Shown here: one piece after another, positions 1-7,290 of the stretch
Layout of the letters: every line of letters begins with the position of its first letter
Position numbering within the stretch: the stretch's first letter is position 1
DNA from: Oscillospiraceae bacterium
GTDB taxonomy: Bacteria; Bacillota; Clostridia; Oscillospirales; Oscillospiraceae
DNA length: 64,000 nt
Assembly (NCBI GenBank): GCA_018265835.1
Contig: JABLYK010000004.1
Coordinates: 27,332-91,331, forward strand
Direction of reading: 5' to 3'
Made by a program: the position numbers and the translations under genes
Notes under the pieces: generated by a model
What the model was told of the DNA's origin: nothing
What the model saw: only the letters and a program-made list of their open reading frames with translations
The model's database searches: none

Positions 1-806
1 ATGAAGGGAACCATTTTCAGATACTTTCGATCAATTCTCCGCTGTCCATTGACTGCAATGCTCACTCCGCCGCTCTGCGAAATTTTCAAGCCCACCATAT
101 CCGGATGGCGGACATAGAGTTGTTTTTTGGGCTTGACCCCATGTATGGCAAGCAAACAATCAATTACATAGGCTCCGTCCAGCAGAATTTTATGCTCAAG
201 ATCCTCGGAATGCTCCGTTCCGTAATTCACAAATATCTCACCGTTCAGCTCTTCAATCTCTATGGCGTCCCGCATGGCCAGAGGATTGTCCGCTCGCATC
301 ATACATACCAGACGTTCCCGCACGAACTTCTTTTTTTGAACGCGTTTGACCTTAATTGAACTATCGTGCATCAACGCCAGATCACAGGCGCCGTCATACA
401 TCGCGCAATATCCCTGTGTAACCGGATAAGTATCCGTTATGACCTCAATATTGGGGAATTCTGCCGTGAATTTCATCAAAATCGGTTCCAAATATTCTTC
501 CAGCCAAAAATGAGGACAGCTTATTTTTAACGTTCCATATTGTTTGCCTGCGATGGGGCCGGCCTCCGTCTGTGCCTTTTGATAAAGCGCCAGAATGTCG
601 CGGAATCTTTCATACACCGCTTGACCCGCAGGCGTCAATGAAACGTTTTTCGTGTCTCTCCGCAAGAGTACAGTGCCCATTTCTTCCTCTATGATGGAAA
701 TATGGCGGCTGAGCGCAGGCTGTGTAATAAACAAAGATTCCGCGGCCTTCGTGAAGTTTAGAATCTCAGATAGAACAACATATTCTTTGATATATTCGAT
801 TTTCAT
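1..806 (-). CDS. LysR family transcriptional regulator (3' end outside window)
   Basis: A DNA-binding regulator. The first 60 residues form the LysR winged helix-turn-helix (start MKIEYIKEYVVLSE, then FTKAAESLFITQPALSRHI), and the rest is the periplasmic-binding-like effector domain. About 268 residues are visible and the reading frame is open to base 1, so roughly the last 20-30 residues lie outside. The ATG at 806 is preceded by a GAGAGG-type ribosome site. It is divergent from the amino-acid symporter gene at 1001, the classic layout for a LysR regulator controlling its neighbour, but that target is inferred. A strong promoter lies at 863-890. Confidence 0.93.
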   Translation of the reverse strand, partial: MKIEYIKEYVVLSEILNFTKAAESLFITQPALSRHISIIEEEMGTVLLRRDTKNVSLTPAGQAVYERFRDILALYQKAQTEAGPIAGKQYGTLKISCPHFWLEEYLEPILMKFTAEFPNIEVITDTYPVTQGYCAMYDGACDLALMHDSSIKVKRVQKKKFVRERLVCMMRADNPLAMRDAIEIEELNGEIFVNYGTEHSEDLEHKILLDGAYVIDCLLAIHGVKPKKQLYVRHPDMVGLKISQSGGVSIAVNGQRRIDRKYLKMVPF

Positions 807-862
807 GAATTCCCATCCTCTCGCCATACAACGCTTGATGAAAAACTATCAATCTTGCATTT

Positions 863-890
863 ATTATACACCCTTTTTCCCCAGTGTCAA
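863..890 (-). promoter_or_regulatory. Sigma-A promoter of the LysR gene
   Basis: On the minus strand TTGACA (890-885) and TATAAT (868-863) are separated by 16 bases, a perfect pair of hexamers. The start codon is about 57 bases downstream. The divergent sstT promoter is only 32 bases away, so one bound regulator could affect both. Confidence 0.8.
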
Positions 891-922
891 AGAAAGTCGT
901 AATGATTGCGAAATTTCCAAGG

Positions 923-951
923 TTGACAAGCTGCAAAATGCTTGTTACACT
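923..951 (+). promoter_or_regulatory. Sigma-A promoter of sstT
   Basis: TTGACA at 923-928 and TACACT at 946-951 have a 17-base spacer. The leader of about 45 bases contains a short TGCGC/GCGCA dyad (958-977). Confidence 0.75.
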
Positions 952-1000
952 GATTTTTGCGCGCAATTTCCTGCGCAGCTGGACGAAAGAAAATGAGAGG

Positions 1001-2233
1001 ATGAGTTTTTTGAAAAAAATCGTCAGTCAATACAACAATACCAGTCTGGTTCTGCGTATTGTAATCGGTCTGGCCGTCGGCCTGATTCTGGCACTGCTGG
1101 TGCCGCAGGCGACGTGGATTTCCATCTTTGGCACGCTGTTCGTCGGCGCGCTGAAAGCAATCGCGCCGGTTCTGGTATTTGTGCTGGTCGCCAGCTCTCT
1201 GGCGCAGTCCAGAGCGCGTCTGGGCAGCCAGTTCACGACCATTATCGCGCTGTATCTGATCTCCACGTTTCTGGCCGCTGTGGTGGCCGTTCTGGCAAGC
1301 GCGATCTTCCCGGTTACGCTCGATCAGCTTGCCTCGGCAGCAGACAGCACCGCGCCGAGCAGCATCGGAGAGATCTTTCAGACCCTGCTGTCCAACATTG
1401 TAGCGAATCCGGTGCACGCACTTGCAAACGGCAATTATCTCGGCATTCTGTTCTGGGCCATCATTCTCGGTATCGCGCTGCGCAACGCGGCAGATACGAC
1501 AAAAACGCTCCTTTCCAATGCCTCGGAGGCTGTGTCCACGGCCGTGCGCTGGATCATCAATCTGGCGCCGTTCGGCATCCTGGGTCTGGTGTTTGACGCT
1601 GTGTCCACCAGCGGTCTGAGCATCTTCACCAACTACGGCAAGCTCCTGCTGGTTCTGGTCGGCTGCATGCTTGTCTCCGCGCTGATTATTAACCCCATCA
1701 TTGCATTCATCGCCATTCGCAAAAATCCATACCCGTTGGTCTTCAAATGCCTGAAAGAGAGCGGCATCACCGCGTTCTTCACCCGCAGCTCCGCCGCGAA
1801 CATTCCCGTGAACATGGCGCTGTGCGAGCGTCTTGGGCTGAACAAGGAGCTTTACTCTGTGTCCATCCCGCTCGGCGCAACCATTAATATGGGCGGCGCT
1901 GCCGTGACGATCACCGTTATGTCGCTGGCCGCAGTGCATACCGTGGGCACCCCGGTATCCATCCCGACCGCCATTCTGCTCAGCGTTATGGCTGCGCTTG
2001 GCGCGTGCGGCGCCTCCGGCGTGGCCGGCGGCTCGCTGCTGCTGATTCCCATGGCCTGCTCGCTGTTCGGCCTGTCCAATGACATTGCTATGCAGGTGGT
2101 CGGCGTCGGGTTTATCATCGGCGTCATTCAGGATTCCGTCGAAACCGCGCTCAACTCTTCGTCCGACGCACTGTTTACTGCGGTCGCAGAATTCGCCCAG
2201 TGGCGAAAAGCGGGCAAGGAAATCAAATTTTGA
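1001..2233 (+). CDS. sstT: Serine/threonine:Na+ symporter SstT
   Basis: Integral membrane transporter of the dicarboxylate/amino-acid:cation symporter family that imports serine and threonine with sodium. The 410 residues match the family length. The SstT signatures are clear: FFTRSSAANIPVNMALCE near residue 260, SIPLGATINMGGAA near 290, ACGASGVAGGSLLL near 335 and ETALNSSSD near 385, within about eight to nine hydrophobic segments. ATG 1001 directly abuts GAGAGG; the TTG at 1010 has better ribosome-site spacing and could be the true start (407 residues). It is monocistronic, with its own promoter and terminator, and divergent from the LysR gene. Confidence 0.95.
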   Translation: MSFLKKIVSQYNNTSLVLRIVIGLAVGLILALLVPQATWISIFGTLFVGALKAIAPVLVFVLVASSLAQSRARLGSQFTTIIALYLISTFLAAVVAVLASAIFPVTLDQLASAADSTAPSSIGEIFQTLLSNIVANPVHALANGNYLGILFWAIILGIALRNAADTTKTLLSNASEAVSTAVRWIINLAPFGILGLVFDAVSTSGLSIFTNYGKLLLVLVGCMLVSALIINPIIAFIAIRKNPYPLVFKCLKESGITAFFTRSSAANIPVNMALCERLGLNKELYSVSIPLGATINMGGAAVTITVMSLAAVHTVGTPVSIPTAILLSVMAALGACGASGVAGGSLLLIPMACSLFGLSNDIAMQVVGVGFIIGVIQDSVETALNSSSDALFTAVAEFAQWRKAGKEIKF

Positions 2234-2244
2234 GCATCTGTAAA

Positions 2245-2287
2245 AAATACCGCGGAAACGATCCTGTTTCCGCGGTATTTCCTTTTT
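2245..2287 (+). terminator. Rho-independent terminator of sstT
   Basis: A perfect 15-bp stem (2245-2259 with 2266-2280, core ACCGCGGAAAC) with a 6-base loop is followed by a T-rich stretch. Confidence 0.88.
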
Positions 2288-2493
2288 AGGGAAACTATAA
2301 AAGAAAGCGTTTTTTAATTCTTTTCTCAAATTTATCCGGTATATCAGTATCAGAACAACGAAACGCATCTCCACAACGCCCACAATGTTGCATTCGTAAG
2401 TTTTTGTGTGATTTCTTCACATTTTTGTCATTATTCACAAAAAACATTCCATCTTTTAGGCAGATAGTCTGCGGTTAATTCTGGATCAAACCG
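2288..2493. other. Intergenic spacer upstream of the SLH gene
   Basis: An AT-rich spacer with no gene. The only structure seen is an imperfect dyad, GTTTTTGTGTGA near 2400 facing TTCACAAAAAAC near 2434-2445, which might be an operator. Nothing else is recognisable. Confidence 0.4.
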
Positions 2494-2522
2494 TTGACTT
2501 TTGCGATGCGGAAGTGTAAACT
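2494..2522 (+). promoter_or_regulatory. Sigma-A promoter of the SLH protein gene
   Basis: TTGACT at 2494-2499 and TAAACT at 2517-2522 are 17 bases apart. The resulting 5' leader is about 90 bases, long for this window, which would suit a stable, highly expressed surface-protein mRNA. Confidence 0.6.
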
Positions 2523-2620
2523 GTTTAAGCAAATAGATATTGTCGTGTGCAGCATACATCTTGTCCCCTTTTGTGCGCGGCAAGCTGTTGGAACATCAAA
2601 AATTTTAAGGAGTGGAAACA

Positions 2621-3808
2621 ATGAAAAAGTCCCGCAAACTGCTCTGCGTTCTCCTCGCTCTCGTCATGGTCGTCGGCCTGCTGCCCGGCATGGCTTTCGC
2701 CGCTGACGTTGAGGAAGAGGTTGATGCAGAAGTTGCAGCCGTCGATGATGCAGAAGTTGCCGTCGTCGATGATGCAGAAGTTGCCGTCGTCGATGATGCC
2801 GAAGCCGAAAGCATCGGTGACATTGTTGACGTGATTGGTGGCATTACGCTTCCGTCCTACACGGTAACCGTTGTTACCAATAAGGGCATCCCCGCCGTCG
2901 GCGCCACGATCACCCTCACCGATCAGCTTACCGGTGATTCCGTCGCCTATACGACCGATTTCCTCGGTACCGCAATTCTGAAGCCGAAAAGCCTGACCGC
3001 AGTTTATACGGTATCTGCTACTTGGACATCCCCGCTCTTTGGTATCAAGTACATCTCCCTGCCCGGTCTGACTTGGTCTGCCAGCGTGAAGCCGGATTGG
3101 GATACGATCAAGGTCTATCCGGTCCCCAATATCGGCCTGAATTACACGGATCACACCGCCTATGTGAAGGGCTATCCTGACGGTATGGTTCGCCCGGAGA
3201 ATAATATCACCCGTGCCGAAGCGGCCTCCATCATCTATCGCATCGCAAAGCCCGGTTCCTTCAGCACAGCGCCGAACACCTCTTTTGCCGACATCAAAGG
3301 CCATTGGGCTTTCAATGAAATCTCCGCACTGGCCAACGCTGGCATCATCAAAGGTACGTCTGCTACAACGTTCGAGCCTGATCGTTCCATCACGCGTGCA
3401 GAGCTGTTCACTATGATTGGTCGCATGTTCGCTGATTCCTATACAACGGACGGCTTGATCGGCAACATCTTCCAGGACATTGGCTCCGGCTATTTTGTGA
3501 AATACATTGAATTGCTGTACAAACTCGGTCTGGTCGAGGGCGACGGCAATGGTTTGGTCAGACCGACTGATCCTATTAAGCGCGCAGAAACCGTTACGCT
3601 GGTTAACAGACTGCTGCTCCGTCAGCCCGACAGCGAAAGCTGCGAGAGCTGCGCGAACGTAAAGTACTGGCCCGATAACCCGAAGGGTGCTTGGTACTAC
3701 GCAGCCATTCAGGAAGCGACCAACTCTCACGATTATACTTTGACCGTGAAGCTGAATCCGTTCACCTCTGAGAAGATCTTCTGCGAAGTCTGGACCAAAG
3801 TATACTGA
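2621..3808 (+). CDS. Secreted S-layer homology (SLH) domain protein
   Basis: An exported cell-wall-attached protein of 395 residues. A signal peptide (MKKSRKLLCVLLALVMVVG, cleavage after AFA near residue 27) is followed by an acidic 8-residue tandem repeat (DAEVAVVD type, residues 35-62). Next comes a beta-sandwich-like segment (about 80-160, GIPAVGATITLTD, carboxypeptidase-regulatory or Cna-B-like). Three SLH modules follow from about 175 to 370, with YVKGYPDGMVRPENNITRAE marking the first. SLH domains bind pyruvylated secondary cell-wall polymer. AAGGAGTGG precedes the ATG. A protein this small is more likely an accessory wall protein than the main S-layer subunit. It is monocistronic, with a shared 3' terminator. 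Confidence 0.88.
   Translation: MKKSRKLLCVLLALVMVVGLLPGMAFAADVEEEVDAEVAAVDDAEVAVVDDAEVAVVDDAEAESIGDIVDVIGGITLPSYTVTVVTNKGIPAVGATITLTDQLTGDSVAYTTDFLGTAILKPKSLTAVYTVSATWTSPLFGIKYISLPGLTWSASVKPDWDTIKVYPVPNIGLNYTDHTAYVKGYPDGMVRPENNITRAEAASIIYRIAKPGSFSTAPNTSFADIKGHWAFNEISALANAGIIKGTSATTFEPDRSITRAELFTMIGRMFADSYTTDGLIGNIFQDIGSGYFVKYIELLYKLGLVEGDGNGLVRPTDPIKRAETVTLVNRLLLRQPDSESCESCANVKYWPDNPKGAWYYAAIQEATNSHDYTLTVKLNPFTSEKIFCEVWTKVY
2723..2806 (+). repeat. In-frame 24-bp tandem repeat
   Basis: Units begin at 2723, 2747 and 2771, with a degenerate partial at 2795. The second and third units are identical, and each encodes DAEVAVVD. The repeat sits in the N-terminal acidic linker of the SLH protein, and copy-number slippage would keep the frame. 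Confidence 0.85.
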
Positions 3809-3819
3809 TCCTTTTCTGC

Positions 3820-3856
3820 AAAAAACACCCATCGGTATAACCGATGGGTGTTTTTT
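3820..3856. terminator. Bidirectional terminator between converging genes
   Basis: A perfect 16-bp stem (3820-3835 with 3841-3856), with core CACCCATCGG and loop TATAA, has an A-run on the left and a T-run on the right. It can therefore end both the SLH transcript and the opposing gene at 3875. Confidence 0.92.
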
Positions 3857-3874
3857 CTTGCGAACAAATTCCCT

Positions 3875-4666
3875 TTACAGCATGCTCCGGTAGTCCTCTT
3901 CGCATTGGATGCTGTCGGGCGGGAAGAACTCGTCAACCGGGAACCGGATCCGACTGAACATTGTGCAGGGATCGTCCTCCGTGGAGCCTTCGCACTCCTT
4001 ATCCGGCATGCAGTAATCGTAAGCCGGGATGAGAAGCTGGGTATCACGCTCCAGACGGATGATGGAAAACTGCCCAATGGTGACATACAGCCGGCGCGGC
4101 CGGTCGCAGAGCACCAGATCCTCGCCCATAGCCTCCATGATCGCCCTTGGGATCGCGCGCTGCTCAGCCTCGGTCGCCGCCACACAGTCATTGTCCACGA
4201 TCTTCATGTGCAGCGCAATCGGATCGACCGACTCCACCACGCCGATCGGCAGTCCGGCACAGTCCGGAACACAGCCGCAGTCGTCGGACGAGAATGTCTT
4301 GGCGCTCGCTTCGCTGCCGAAGAGCATCACACGCTTGTCGAAAATCGCAAGGCCGGTGACCGTCTCTCCCGCAGGGAACGTTTCGCCCTTCACACGGTAG
4401 AAATATGTAACGTCCACCGTATAGTAGCCTTTGTTAAATGTGATCTCCTTGACATGCACATCTGCATACAGCAGCTCCGCCGACCGCGCGCGGATGCTGA
4501 ATGCGTTGTCGATATACGCCTGCGAACACGCGGTCGGATATACGCGCAGGTCGTCAACGCAGTCCTTATCTTTACAACTGTCAAAAATCTTTCGTGTATG
4601 GATACAAACCGCTTCCCGGACGGCTGCGGTGCTTTCGACCGGTCCCGGTACTACTCTGTCTGCCAT
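3875..4666 (-). CDS. Conserved cysteine-rich protein, putative sporulation/coat protein
   Basis: A 263-residue soluble protein with no signal peptide or membrane segment. It starts MADRVVPGPVESTAAVREAV and is rich in cysteines (CIHTRKIFDSCKDKDC at about 20-35, DDCGCVPDC near 128, DKEC/EDDPC near 230). I know it only as a conserved Clostridia hypothetical. Residues 75-120 (VHVKEITFNKGYYTVDVTYFYRVKGE) look like beta strands. GGGAGG stands 8 bases before the ATG. A sigma-K/sigma-E-like promoter lies just upstream, so I infer mother-cell expression during sporulation. The enzymatic or structural role is unknown. Confidence 0.75.
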   Translation of the reverse strand: MADRVVPGPVESTAAVREAVCIHTRKIFDSCKDKDCVDDLRVYPTACSQAYIDNAFSIRARSAELLYADVHVKEITFNKGYYTVDVTYFYRVKGETFPAGETVTGLAIFDKRVMLFGSEASAKTFSSDDCGCVPDCAGLPIGVVESVDPIALHMKIVDNDCVAATEAEQRAIPRAIMEAMGEDLVLCDRPRRLYVTIGQFSIIRLERDTQLLIPAYDYCMPDKECEGSTEDDPCTMFSRIRFPVDEFFPPDSIQCEEDYRSML

Positions 4667-4706
4667 TTCAAAACCTCCCGGCATAAGATTGAAGCTCGCT
4701 TCACTA

Positions 4707-4733
4707 TAGTGTATGCAAGTTGGGTTTTGATGT
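4707..4733 (-). promoter_or_regulatory. Candidate sigma-K (or sigma-E) promoter
   Basis: On the minus strand AC (4733-4732), 16 bases, then CATACACTA (4715-4707) fits the Bacillus sigma-K pattern AC-N16-CATANNNTA. The -10 also fits sigma-E (CATACANT). It lies about 40 bases before the ATG of the cysteine-rich protein. The assignment is by consensus only. Confidence 0.5.
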
Positions 4734-4866
4734 GATTCCATTTGAAAAATCCGAGCAATTTGCTTTACACAATTCATTTCCGGAAGTATAATGTATTATC
4801 TGAGGACGCGGCGCATGGTGCGGCTGCACTTTGCGTCGATCAAGTTGTCAAGTGAGGTGAACCCGT

Positions 4867-5400
4867 ATGGATCGCTTTGGATTTATCCACGAGAAGCTGG
4901 ATATCAAAATCCTGATCCTCTATATTCTCGATCAGCTCCCCTCCCCTGTGGATGCGCAGACCTTGTCGGAGCTGGTTTTTTGTGACGATGGCATCGGCTA
5001 TTTCGACTACTCCGATTGTCTGGCGGAGCTGGTGGAAACCAACCACATCGAGGAGAAACGCGGGAAATACCGCATCACGGAAAAGGGTAGCCGCAACGTG
5101 GCGGAAGTCGGCAGCAGTCTGCCCTACTCTGTGCGCACAAAGGCCAGCCGGATCACCGCACCGATCGCGGAAAAGATGCGGCGTGCCGCAATGATCACCG
5201 CCGAGCACACCGTGTCGGAAAGCGGCGCGTGCAGCGTGACGCTGGCTCTGTCGGACGGGATCGGCAAAATTTTGTCTCTGGAGCTGCTGGCTGCGGATCC
5301 ACAGCAGGCAGAGCGCATGGAACACTATTTCAAAAAGAACGCGGAGGACGTGTATCACGATCTGATCCGTATGCTGACGGAGGGCGAACTATCAAAATGA
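4867..5400 (+). CDS. DUF4364 family winged-helix protein
   Basis: A 177-residue cytoplasmic protein of the Clostridia DUF4364 family. The N-terminal half (FGFIHEKLDIKILILYILDQ, then YFDYSDCLAELVETNHI and KYRITEKG at about 25-70) has the helix pattern of a PadR/MarR-like winged helix with a short wing. The C-terminal part (about 100-175) is mixed alpha/beta. Its function is uncharacterised; transcription regulation is the usual guess. GTGAGGTG precedes the ATG. Its TGA overlaps the asnA ATG, so the two are translationally coupled. Confidence 0.85.
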   Translation: MDRFGFIHEKLDIKILILYILDQLPSPVDAQTLSELVFCDDGIGYFDYSDCLAELVETNHIEEKRGKYRITEKGSRNVAEVGSSLPYSVRTKASRITAPIAEKMRRAAMITAEHTVSESGACSVTLALSDGIGKILSLELLAADPQQAERMEHYFKKNAEDVYHDLIRMLTEGELSK

Positions 5401-6410
5401 ACACCTACATTCCCGAAGGTTACAAAAGTCTGCTGAGAATTTACGAGACGCAAAAGGCCATCGGTCTGCTCAAACGTCTGTTTGAGGATCAGCTCGCAGC
5501 CAATCTGAATCTGTTTCGGGTGTCCGCGCCGCTGTTTGTGGAAGAGTCCACCGGCCTGAACGACAACCTCAACGGCTATGAGCGCCCGGTCTCGTTCGAC
5601 ATCCTGCACACCGGCCGTGAAGCGCAGGTCGTGCAGTCGCTGGCCAAGTGGAAGCGCATGGCGCTGTATCGCTATCACTTCTATCCCGGAAAGGGTCTGT
5701 ATACCGACATGAACGCCATCCGGCGCGACGAGGACGTTCTGGACAATCTGCACTCCGTCTATGTGGACCAGTGGGACTGGGAAAAGGTCATCGAGCAAAA
5801 GGACCGCACAATCGACTATCTGAAATCCACGGTCATGGATATCGTCTCCGCCGTGTGCGACACGCAGGACACCATGCAGGCCATCTATCCTCAGCTCAAG
5901 GTTCTGCCGAAGCTGCAGCGTCAGGTCACGTTCGTCACCACACAGGAGCTGGAGGATCGCTATCCGGAGCTGACGCCGAAGCAGCGGGAAACCGCTTTCG
6001 TCAAGGAGCATCCAACTACCTTCATCATCGGCATCGGCGGCGCGCTCAAATCCGGCCAGAAGCACGACGGACGCTCGCCGGATTACGACGATTGGACGAT
6101 GAACGGAGACATTCTGTTCTGGAACGACGTGCTCGGCTGTGCATTTGAGCTTTCGTCCATGGGTATCCGCGTCGATCCGGAAAGTCTGGACCGGCAGCTC
6201 ACCATCGCCGGCTGCGATGACCGCCGGGGCCGGACGTATCATAAAATGCTGCTGAGCGGCGAGCTGCCACTCACCATCGGCGGCGGCATCGGCCAGTCGC
6301 GCCTGTCCATGCTCCTGCTTGGCAAGGCCCACATCGGCGAAGTGCAGGCCTCCGTCTGGGACGATGAGACTATTTCTGCCTGCGAAGCCGCCGGCGTGAT
6401 GCTGCTGTAA
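5397..6410 (+). CDS. asnA: Aspartate--ammonia ligase AsnA
   Basis: Cytoplasmic ammonia-dependent asparagine synthetase making asparagine from aspartate, ATP and NH4+. It has 337 residues, against about 330 for the E. coli enzyme, and a class-II aminoacyl-tRNA-synthetase-like fold. Family blocks are visible: FRVSAPLFVEESTGLNDNLN (about 38-57), LAKWKRMALYRY (about 82), DQWDWEKVI (about 121) and TIGGGIGQSRLSMLLLGK (about 293). It starts inside the stop codon of the DUF4364 gene (ATGA). No T-box or obvious terminator was seen. Confidence 0.97.
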   Translation: MNTYIPEGYKSLLRIYETQKAIGLLKRLFEDQLAANLNLFRVSAPLFVEESTGLNDNLNGYERPVSFDILHTGREAQVVQSLAKWKRMALYRYHFYPGKGLYTDMNAIRRDEDVLDNLHSVYVDQWDWEKVIEQKDRTIDYLKSTVMDIVSAVCDTQDTMQAIYPQLKVLPKLQRQVTFVTTQELEDRYPELTPKQRETAFVKEHPTTFIIGIGGALKSGQKHDGRSPDYDDWTMNGDILFWNDVLGCAFELSSMGIRVDPESLDRQLTIAGCDDRRGRTYHKMLLSGELPLTIGGGIGQSRLSMLLLGKAHIGEVQASVWDDETISACEAAGVMLL

Positions 6411-6523
6411 TAAAAGAAACCTTGGAACTATGTCGGTATGCCGCAATCCGCAAATGGGATGTAGGATTCCGCGCCGGCGCGATGCGCCGATTGTACACCA
6501 CATCAAAAATTTGGAGGATAAAA

Positions 6524-6886
6524 ATGACTAATCATGATTTTTATACCCTATTTGGTGCCGCCACATCAGAGCCGGACGAGGATCGATACATCGCAGAGTG
6601 GGGCAAAAACAGTATCTTTTGCCCTGATTCGGACGATCTTGCTCCGGATATCGATGCCATTGTGCGCGATTTGCGTGAGATATGGCGCGCCGCGCATATG
6701 AGCGTGCGTGATATCCGCAAAGCCGCAGGACTTACGCAGGCTGATCTTGCGGCGCACTTTGGGATACCGGCAAGGACTGTACAAAACTGGGAGTCGTCAA
6801 GCTCCACCTCGTCCAGATCTTGCGCTCCATACATCCGCCTGATGATGGCGGAAGCGCTTGGCATTGTGCATATTGATCGCTCTTGA
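6524..6886 (+). CDS. Small HTH (XRE-type) protein
   Basis: A 120-residue protein with an unfamiliar N-terminal half (about residues 1-60, acidic, no motif) and a helix-turn-helix at about 66-90 (MSVRDIRKAAGLTQADLAAH, then FGIPARTVQNWE). The HTH resembles XRE/antitoxin-type regulators. TGGAGG lies 6 bases upstream of the ATG. No toxin-like partner ORF is adjacent, so a toxin-antitoxin role is unsupported. The gene is followed by a perfect 17-bp inverted repeat, and the AT-rich sequence around it suggests a mobile remnant. Confidence 0.75.
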   Translation: MTNHDFYTLFGAATSEPDEDRYIAEWGKNSIFCPDSDDLAPDIDAIVRDLREIWRAAHMSVRDIRKAAGLTQADLAAHFGIPARTVQNWESSSSTSSRSCAPYIRLMMAEALGIVHIDRS

Positions 6887-6893
6887 TCCCCTT

Positions 6894-6941
6894 CCCGCCC
6901 TCGATTGTGCACCGGATCCCCGGCGCACAATCGAGGGCGGG
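6894..6941. repeat. Perfect 17-bp inverted repeat
   Basis: Arms 6894-6910 and 6925-6941 (CCCGCCCTCGATTGTGC and its complement) enclose a 14-base loop, 7 bases after the HTH gene. No T-run follows, so it may be an mRNA-stabilising hairpin, a weak terminator or a repeat-element remnant. Confidence 0.75.
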
Positions 6942-7028
6942 CGGACGAGCGGTGACAGAGATTTGACACCCAATTTTTATGTTTGTGTATGTTTTCAGCT
7001 GTATTAATTCGTATGTTTTCGGAGATAG

Positions 7029-7065
7029 AAAAATCCCTGTAACCATTGAGATTACAGGGATTTTT
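7029..7065 (-). terminator. Terminator downstream of tRNA-Gly
   Basis: A 14-bp perfect stem (7029-7042 with 7052-7065, AAAAATCCCTGTAA), with U-rich ends on both strands, sits 15 bases past the tRNA 3' end. It can also stop plus-strand read-through from the HTH gene. Confidence 0.85.
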
Positions 7066-7079
7066 CAGTGTTTTCAATG

Positions 7080-7153
7080 TGGAGCGGGATACGGGAATCG
7101 AACCCGCCTATCCTGCTTGGGAAGCAGGTGTTCTACCAATGAACTAATCCCAC
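7080..7153 (-). tRNA. tRNA-Gly (anticodon CCC)
   Basis: The cloverleaf reads on the minus strand as acceptor GTGGGAT/ATCCCGC, D arm GTTC/GAAC with the loop ATTGGTA, anticodon stem CCTGC/GCAGG with loop TTCCCAA, and T arm GCGGG/CCCGT with loop TTCGATT. CCA is encoded in the DNA (7082-7080). The anticodon CCC decodes GGG glycine codons. Confidence 0.96.
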
Positions 7154-7211
7154 AGTGGATTGAATTATATCACACTCCAGTGCGATTTTCAAGTGATTTA
7201 TTTCTGAAAAC

Positions 7212-7240
7212 TTGACTTTCCCTATACAAAAACTTATAAT
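7212..7240 (+). promoter_or_regulatory. Sigma-A promoter of the MATE gene
   Basis: TTGACT (7212-7217), a 17-base spacer, then a perfect TATAAT (7235-7240). It lies about 50 bases before the ATG and implies strong vegetative expression unless repressed. Confidence 0.85.
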
Positions 7241-7290
7241 GTGGTTTTGCTGACTGTTTTGATCTGTTTTATCGTATTTGGAGTCGTATT

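Noticed and set aside
105..359. Plus-strand 84-codon ORF at the left edge
   Set aside because: It is antisense to the truncated LysR gene, whose frame is open on the minus strand from base 806 to base 1.
2723..2806. Short direct repeats considered as a CRISPR array
   Set aside because: Units are contiguous with no spacers, in frame within the SLH gene, and no cas genes are present.
6524..6886. HTH protein considered as an antitoxin
   Set aside because: No adjacent short ORF of a toxin family is present on either side.
6524..7153. tRNA-Gly region considered as an integration site of a mobile element
   Set aside because: No integrase, no duplicated tRNA 3' end seen nearby, and the MATE gene next door has ordinary promoter and terminator.
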